Positions 49,001 to 58,000 of a stretch of 64,000 nt of DNA are shown in pieces. The notes under the pieces are model-generated. The model saw only the letters and a program-made list of their open reading frames with translations, had not been told where the DNA came from and made no database searches. This stretch comes from Dermacentor variabilis (lineage: Eukaryota > Arthropoda > Arachnida > Ixodida > Ixodidae): the NCBI RefSeq assembly GCF_050947875.1, contig NC_134573.1:49581115-49645114 (forward strand). Direction: 5' to 3'. The first letter of the stretch is position 1. Each line of letters opens with the position of its first letter. The position numbers and the translations under genes were made by a program.

Positions 49001-52000
49001 TAGTTTATTACTAATATTGAAGATTTTGTGGCAATCTTATAATATCTGTGTTGCAAATTACCATATTCTTGAATTTATTTCAGGTCTCATTTATATTCGT
49101 AACTATCTGGCAAGAGCCCCTAGAGGCCATGTCCCATGCCTGAAGTATTAGGCGCAAAGATCAGCTGTAGCCATTTGACACCTAATCTGAACTGTTTTCC
49201 TCATGTTTCCGAACGTCATACTCATAATTTCCCGCTTCGCATCTCGTGCCATGTTTCTTTAACAAAAAACTCGCGTGTTTGTTTTTCACCCAGTAATAGA
49301 CAATATTGTTTCTCACGTAGCCTAATACCACCTCCTCTCTGTTGGAAATCAGCCAGCAGTTTGTACGGCCACTGGGTGAAGGCTGACGTCGTAGAAGCCG
49401 ATATGAGTGTTTTACGCAACAACATCCATAAAGTTGGCTGCTTCTAATCAATTACATTTCTAGTACTATTGTAATTAGCTAATATCTTTCTTTCTTCAGT
49501 AAAGCTCATCATCATCATCAGTCTGGTTAAGCCCACTGCAGGGCAGAAGCCTCTCCCGTACTTCTCATGCTACCCTGGTCATGTACAAATTGTGGCCATG
49601 TCGTCCCTGCAAACTTCTTCATCTCATCCGCCCAGCTAACTTTCTGCCGCCCCCTTCTACGCTTCCCTTCCCTTGGAATCCAGTTCGTAACCCTTAATGA
49701 CCATCGGTTATCTTCCCTCCTCATGACACGTCCAGCCCATGCCCATTTCTTTTTCTTAATTTCAGCTAAGATGTCATTAACTCGCGTTTTTTCCCTAGCC
49801 CAATCTGCTCTTTTCTTATCCCTTTACGTTACACCCATCATTCTTCTTTCCATAGCTCGTTGCATTGTCCTCAATTTAAGTAGAACCCTTTTCGTAAGCC
49901 TCCAGGTTTCTGCCCCGTACGTGAGTGCTGGTAGGACACAGCTGTTATACACTCAGTAACGCTCGCTGTAACCCAAATATTTTTTTTTTCAATAACCAGT
50001 TACATTTGAACAATTACTTTATTTACTGGGCAAGCTGTACCGGGTGACATGCCTTTCAGATCTTTCAATTTGATGCCAGCTATAGTAGAATGCCCGTGGT
50101 CGTGGCATGCGGCTTCCTCGCCGATGGGCATCTTTAACCTCAAAATCCGGGCGTTAGTATTTATTTTTTTAATGTTTTAAAGCAACTCGACATTATGGCC
50201 GACTATTGAGGCTGGCGTTGTACTGGCTTCATAGGGACCGCCACTTCGGACTTTGGAGCCAGGAAATCACCTACCGATGTTTTAATTTTGTACTACCGAG
50301 TGGGTATTATCCGAGCCCCAAAACAGCGGACTGCGCATTGTAGGTCAACTAGACGAGAGAATCGGGACATTGATGAACCAGTATCTTCTATACAAAGAGT
50401 TTGTAACCCCGCACATCCATTCAGCTTGCAAATCGAACGAGGTTTCAGGATCGGTGCTGGCGTCTTCGAAAAAAACAAAAACAAACAAACAAAACAGGAG
50501 CCATGAACGGCGAAACATTTCAGAAGTGGTTGTTAGGTAAGACAACGCGGTAAAACTTAATAGCTCGAATTAGAAAAGCCATGTCCGCTCGCTATATTTG
50601 CTACACTTGCGAAATGTAAAAAAGGTCTGAATAAACGTAACGTAAAAAATTGAATCACCATCATCATCATGATCAGCAGCAGCAGCAGCAGCAGCAGTAG
50701 CCTGGTTAAGCCCACTGCCAGGCAAAGGCCTCCCCCGTACTTCTCCAACTACCCCGGTCATGTACATATTTTGGCCATGTCGTTCCTGCAAACTTCTTAT
50801 TCTCATCCGCCCACCTAACTTTCCGCCGCCCCCTGCTACGCTTGCCTTCCCTTGGAATCCAGTCCATAACCCTTAATGACCATCGATTATCTTCCCTCCT
50901 CATTACATGTCCTGCCCATGCCCAATTCTTTTTCCTGATTTCAACAAAGATGTCATTAACTCGCGTTTGTTCCCTCACCCAATCCGCCCTTTTCTTATCC
51001 CTTAACATTAAACCCATCAATCTTCTTTCCATAGCTTGTTGCTTTGTCCTCAATTTAAGTAGGACTCTTTGCGTAAGCCTCCTGGTTTCTGCCCCGTACG
51101 TGAGTACTGGTAAGACACAGCTGGTGATACACTTTTCTCTTGAGGGATAATGGCAACCATCTGTTCATGATCTGAGAATGCCTGCCAAGCGCAACCGCGC
51201 CCATTCTTATTCTTCTGACTATTTCAGCCTCATAATCCGGATCCCCGTTCACTACAATGCCCTAATTAGATGTATACCCTTACCACTTCCAGTGCCTCGC
51301 CACCTATCGTAAACTGTTGTTCTCTTCTGAGACTGTTAAACGTTACTTTAGTTTTCTGCAGATTAATTTTTAGACCCACCCTTCTGTGTTGCCTCTCCAG
51401 AGGTGAGTGAGCATGCCTTGCAATTGGTCCCCTGAGTTACTAAGCAATGCAATATCATCAGCGAATCTCAAGTTACTAAGGAAATCTCCATTATAAAGTC
51501 TTATCCCCAATTCTTCCCAATCTAGGTATCGTAATACCTCCTTTAAACACGCTGTAAATAGCATAGGAGAGATCGTATCTCCTGCCTGACGCCTTTCTTT
51601 GTTGGGATTTTGTTGCTTTCTTTATGGAGGACTGCGGTGGCTGTGGAGCCACTATAGATATTTTTCAGTATCTTTAGATACGGCTCGTCTACATCCTGAT
51701 TTCGTTATGCCTCCATGACTGCTGAGATTTCGACTGAATCAAACGCTTTCTTGTAATCAATGAATGCTATATATAAGGGTTGGCTATATTCCGCCCATTT
51801 CTCTACCACCTGATTGATAGTGTGAATAAGGTCTGTTGCTCAGTAGCCTTTACGAAATCCTGCCTGGTCCTTTAGTTGGCAGAAGTCCAAGTTGTTCCTT
51901 ATTCTATTTGCGATTACCTTAGTACATATTTTGCAGACAACGGACACTAAGCTTATCGGTGTATATTTTTCAAGTCTTTGGCGTCCCCTTCCTTATGGAT

Positions 52001-55000
52001 TAAGATTGTGTTGACGTTCTTCCAAGATTCCAGTACGCTCGAGGTCATGAGTCATTGCGTGTACAAGGTGGCCAGTTTTTCTAGAACAATCTGCCAATCA
52101 TCCTTCAACAAATCTGCTGTTACCTCATTCTCCCCGCCTGCCTTCCCCCGTTGCATAGCTTCCAACGCTATTTTAACTTCTTACGGCGTTAATTGTGGGA
52201 TGTCTAATTCCTCTAGGCTATTCTCTCTTCCATTATCGTCGTGTGTGCAACTGGTACTGGATAAATCGCTACAGAACTCCTCAGCCACTTGAACTATCTC
52301 ATCCATATTAGTAATGATATTGCTGGCTCTGTCTCTTAATGAATACGTCTGATTCTTGCCAATTCTGCTTCTTCTTCACTGCTTTTAGGCTTCCTGCGTT
52401 CCTGAGAGCATGTTCAATTCTGTCCATATTATAGTTCCTTATGTCAGGTGTCTTACACTTGTTGATTACGTTAGTAAGTTCTGCCACTTCTATTCCAGTT
52501 GTAGGGTTATAGGCTTTAATTCCATGGCGTTCCTTGATAAGGTCTTTCGTCTCCTGCGATAGCTTACTGGTATCCTGTCTAACGGAGTTACCACGGGCTT
52601 CTCGTGTCCTCTCCTTAATGATGCCCGTAAGATTGTCATTCATTATTTCAACATTGAGGTCCTCTTCCTGAGTTAAAGCAGAATACCTGTTCTGTAGCTT
52701 GATCCCGAATTCCTTTATTTTCTCTCTTACCGCTAACTCATAGATCGGCTTCTTATGTACCAGTTTCTTCCATTCCGTCCTCTTGTCTAGCCTAATTCGA
52801 GTTCCTACCATTCTATGGTCACTGCAGCGCACCTTGCTGAGCACGTCCGCATCTTGTATGATGCCAGGGTCAGCGCAGAGCATAAAGTCGATTTCATTTC
52901 TATTCTCGCCATTCGGGCTTCTCCACGTCCACTTTCGGCTATCCCGCTTGCGGAAGAAGGTATTCATTATCCGCATATCATTCTGTTCTGCAAAGTATAC
53001 TAATAACTCTCCCCTGCTATTCCTAGTTCCTATGCCATATTCCCCCATTCCCTTGTCTCCAGCCTGTTTCTTGTCTACCTTGGCATTGAAGTCGCCCATC
53101 AGTACAGTGTATTTTGTTTTGACTTTACCCATCGCCGATTCCACGTCTTCATAGAAGCTTTCGACTTCCTGGTCATCATGACTGGATGTAGGGGCGTACG
53201 CATGTACGACCTTGAATTTGTACCTCTTATTAATTTTCACAACAATGCCTGCCACCCTCTCGTTAACGCTATTGAATTCCTATATGTTACCAGCTATATT
53301 CGTTTTAATCAGGAATCGGACTCCTAGTTCTCATCTCTCCGCTAAGCCCTGGTAGCACAGGACGTGCCCGCTTTTTAGCACTGTATATGCTTCATTTCTC
53401 CTCCTAACTTCACTGAGCCCTATTATATCCCATTTACTGCCCTCTAATTCCTCCAATAGCACTGCTACAGTCGCCTCACTCGATAATGTTCTAGCGTTAA
53501 ACGTTGCCAGGTTCATATTCCAATGGCGACCTTTCCGGATCCAGGGATTCTTAGTACCCTCTGCTTCGTCACAGGTCTGACCGCCGCCGTGGTCATTTGC
53601 TTCGCAGCTGCTGGTGACTGAGGGCCGGGGTTTGATTGTTGTGTTCATATAGGAGGCTGTGGGCCAAGTACTGCACCAGGGTGGCCAATCCTGCTCTGGT
53701 GAGGGAGTGTGTTACCGGTTCTGGTCACCGCGATCAGGCCACACTCCAGGCCTGTTTATGCGATTTTATCAACGCGCGTATTTCTTTTTTAAATAAGGTG
53801 GAAAATGGCGCGGCACCGGGACTCGAACCACGATCATCTTACACGCGAGGTGGATGCTCTACCTCTACGCCACCGCTGCACCCTAAAAATCAATTACGCT
53901 CCAATAAATGCTCAATTTTTTTCAAGGGGCAGCAACTAGTCACTGCAACCGCTAACATTTTTAAATACATATTTGTAATTGTAATCCGTTACTATTTTGT
54001 CTAATGCGTAGAAGGCAGGCCGTCACTATAATGACAGCCAGCGACAACCGCACTTGAGTGAAGCGGTGACTGCTGCGGAGCTAGAGCTAGGTCGTGAGCC
54101 ACCAAACAGACACCTTGTACTTTCGAAGGTTGTTTTAACTCGCGTATAAAGCTTCACTGTCTACGATGGGCCAGTGTGAGATTATCAAACATGTCTGAAG
54201 GATACTTTTTACAGCAAAGCTATCTATGGCTAGGGCCTGACGCATCGTGTCCTTGCGTACACGAACAATCCTTCATACATGGGCCGATCCCGGAGATAGT
54301 GCAATAGCGGGCCGACCCGCAACGGAGATGAAGTAGGCGTTAAGCATTCCCCATGCGTGGGCTAATCCCGAAGATTGTGCAATACCCGCCGGACCAGCGG
54401 TGGAGGTGCAGTTCGTTATTAAGGAGCCCGCATTTATAGCTTCGCTCGTAATCCTTCTACACAGAATGAAAGGTCACTGAGTTTTTTAGTGTTTTACCTC
54501 AATGCATATGTAGTAGAGAAATATAATAAATAAAAGGCAGCAAATCCAAGCAAGCATGCAACCTTGTCTTATAATACTTTGCTGCTTTTGAAGTTTTGTG
54601 CTATGCAGTGCTTGAAGGCACATTTTACATTGACTCCTAAAAACCGTTACTAAATTGATAATTCATTGTGCTGTTATGCAGCTGCATGTCCCCTACATAG
54701 TGAATGAAAGCACGCGCTTATTTATCCCTAGACCACAGTATACACCATCTGGCGAGCAAGTTCTGGCTTATTTAGGGCTCGGGGAAGGCAGAGACTCTTG
54801 CATGCGTGAAAAGTTTGTGTGCATTTGACGGTGAAATCTCTGATGAGTAGGCTCGCTCAAACTTACGCCCACCTGATAGACTCCGTGGGCCTCACGGGTT
54901 CGGCGTAAGTGCCAGTATTTGAGTGAACTCAAGTAGCGTAATCCTACGAAGCTATGTTATGCGCCTTCAAAATGTAACGCTTGAAGTGATGTCTTCGCGT

Positions 55001-58000
55001 ATCTAAAGATCCAAGCATCACGAAGAAAGTACAATGCAGGTTAGAAAACAACTGGGCATTCCAAGTACTCTTCACTTTTAGTCTCTGTGCTCAAACTTAA
55101 CTGCACTTTGAACGACTCTTTCCGCGTTTCGCTTATATGAATCTAAACATAGTAAATCTCCCAAAACGTTTCCGCACCACACGAAATTGCGAAATTTTCA
55201 CATGAACTTGAAGAATATTAAGACAAAGGCACAATTTATTGCTCAGGATGGGCAAAATACAAACAAGTCGTTTTGTTACCTCTTCGTATTTTCCGTACAT
55301 GTGGGCCCGTGGCTTCAACGGACCGCTAATCTCGATGGTCCAGTTGTGGACATCACTGGTCAGTGGGCCACAAAGAGAACCGAAGATAACACTGCATGTC
55401 TCAGTCCTCGGAGCCTTGCGGTTTTGGGCTATGTAGAACAACTCGTCCTACATAAAGAGTAAGAGGCAATAGCGATTAAGACGCTAAGAGCAACAATACA
55501 TAGACCTATAATGCTCACACATCGCAGAAAGAAATAACCGAAAGGAAGTCCGACTTGTCTAGACAATGTAAAAGTAGAATGAAGAAACAGGCACTCATTA
55601 TTATAGAAAAGCCGAGTGGTCAGCGTTAATGTTCTAGCGCTGCCTACCGGCAGCGGGGAAAGAAATGGGGGTAAATAGAGAAAAGGGCAATAGTGTTGAC
55701 TGTGAAAACAAATACGCTTGTAATAATTTACAGGAACACAGGTCTACGCTAGTGGAACAGCGCGTAGCAACATCGTACGGAAGATGACATCTCGAAGGTG
55801 GGAAGGTGGGGTGGGTGATAGCATGGCATGCTCGCGCATCCTCTAATTTTGTACCAGCGGTATTAATCCGATTTTTACAAGTGCACACGTTCCTACTCTT
55901 GAACCCCAATTTCCAGTTTCATATTCTGTCGGATCTTTGGCCACGTGAGTGCAGGCTTCTTGCCCGTCTGTGGCTAGGAGTATCATTTTCAAATGCCAAC
56001 TTGTTCATGACTGGAAAGTATAACAGCCAATTCTTCAACTTTAGTAGGTGCAACGCAATGTTTGCACTCCTTCGTTGCCAGTGCACTCTTTCGACTAATT
56101 AAGAGAAGCGCTCTCTTTCGTCCCAAACTAGCTTAACAAACACCCGCTCACTTCAAGTGAAATGCTTGGGGCAGTGGCCTACACGGAGATCAGCACTAGT
56201 CGCTCCATATTAGCTATTACGTTACCCAAAATACACCAGACCTCGTCACAGATTACATATCCGCCAACTCTCCCGGTTCGTACGGGAGACTCCCTATTAT
56301 CGACCAATTCTCCAAACTGTACAGACACGGCCACTTATATATCTGCCGAAGAACTGGCCGAAACCCATCACGAAAATACTCGTGTCATACAGCACAGTCA
56401 CATCGTTATTGTCATTATGCTCCTTGATAGAATAATGTTCTAAGCCACGTGCGTGTAGACAATTTAGAAAATGTGGGCCTAACTCATTTCCCTTCATAGC
56501 CTCTAGAGAGAGAGAGAGAGAATAATGCAGAGAGAGGCAGGGAGGTTAACCAGAGGTAGTTCCGGTTGGCTACCCTGCGCAGGGGGAAGGGTTAAGGGGG
56601 ATAAAAAGAGAAACAGAGTGGAAGGGGGAGATAGAAAGAAAGGGAGACAAGCATGAACAAAGCGCGTACACTACAGAGCGGTAGGAGGCGGCATTCTTAG
56701 AGTCTGTCGTGAAGCCCCGTAGACCGCAAGAACCTTAATAGCGCGAGTAAGGCCTTCAACGCGGATGTCCTTTGGGAGCATTGGCCTAAAGCTTTTAGTT
56801 CTGAAAGTGGGCGATTGTCCAACTGGTCCAGTACTCTGCACATCACTTGTCTCTCAGCACCGTATCGCGGGCAGGCACAGATAATGTGTGGGAGCGTCTC
56901 GTCGATGATACATGTGTCACACGTGGGGCTGTTGGCCATTCCTATGAGGAAAGCATATGAGTTTGTAAAGGCAACGCCTAGCCACAGACGGTAGAGCATG
57001 GTTTGTTCACGTCGTGGTAATCCAGGTGGGAGGTGTATCTGTATGTCCGGAGACAACGAACGCAACCGACACATGGTGAAAACATTTGAGTCCCACAGGG
57101 GCAAAGTACACTCATGGGATATCACTCGCAGCTCAGCCGCAGCGTCTGTTCGCGAAAGCGGAATGAAGACTCGTTGACCACTTTCATGTGCAGATCGGGC
57201 GGCTTCGTCGGCGTGGTCATTCCCGCTGATGTTACAATGTCCTGAAAACCACTGAAAGATTATGTTATGTCCCTTGTCATAGCTTTGATAATATATGTGC
57301 CGAATTTCTGAGGCCAGTTGTTCATTGGGTCCATGGCGCATTGGGCCTCTGATTGATACATACGTTTAGATGTGCACGTCAGCGAAATATGTATTATGTT
57401 ACGTGCGTTGCACAATGGCTACTTTCTTTAAGAGTTCTTCGCCATAGGCAGTCCTGTTTTGTATCGAAGAACATTAAGAGTAGAAAGGGGCCGCTGTAAA
57501 GGCTCTTAAAGGGAGAGGCTTCTGGTCACAGTACGCGCACCAATACGTTTAATAACGGTACCGATAGCTATTCAGAGCTGTTTCTGACGTTACTCTGTCC
57601 CAGGAAAAAAAAAGAGCGCAGCATTTTTTTTCTTTTGTCAGTTTGCCGCTTGTCTCCGCTCCCCTTTCCTTTTTTCTATTTGCTCGGTGTATCTTTCCAA
57701 GTATCCTAGGCCCGAGGTTAACTACGAGATTTTGACTGGGTTCTGTCCGACGTTGTAGATCCGAGTGGGACATCGACTCTGCGTAAGTATGCACTTCCTT
57801 CACACAGGTATGTGGCACCACCTTTCATCCTCGGCGTAACATTGCACGCCAGACTACCGTTAGTCCCGCACATAAAATTCATCAAAAGAAAACGCCTAAA
57901 AACGATGAACTTCATAAAAGCTTTGCCACACACAGCCTGGGGACGTGAGAAGTGCCCTATGACCTCAATAAATATAGCAGTGATGACAATAACTGAAAGT

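Larger units (their letters stand above)
50650..53885 (-). mobile_element. RTE-like LINE, near full length
   Basis: About 3.2 kb on the minus strand. A tRNA-like block at the 5' end (53800-53885), a leader, endonuclease (53648-52308), RT (about 52300-51370), C-terminal part (51252-50706), then a CTG/ATG microsatellite tail (50660-50698). Frameshifts and stops split the ORF, so it is probably dead but young. Same family as 34808-37985 and 49508-49955. Located in intron 2, same orientation as the host gene. Confidence 0.88.
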
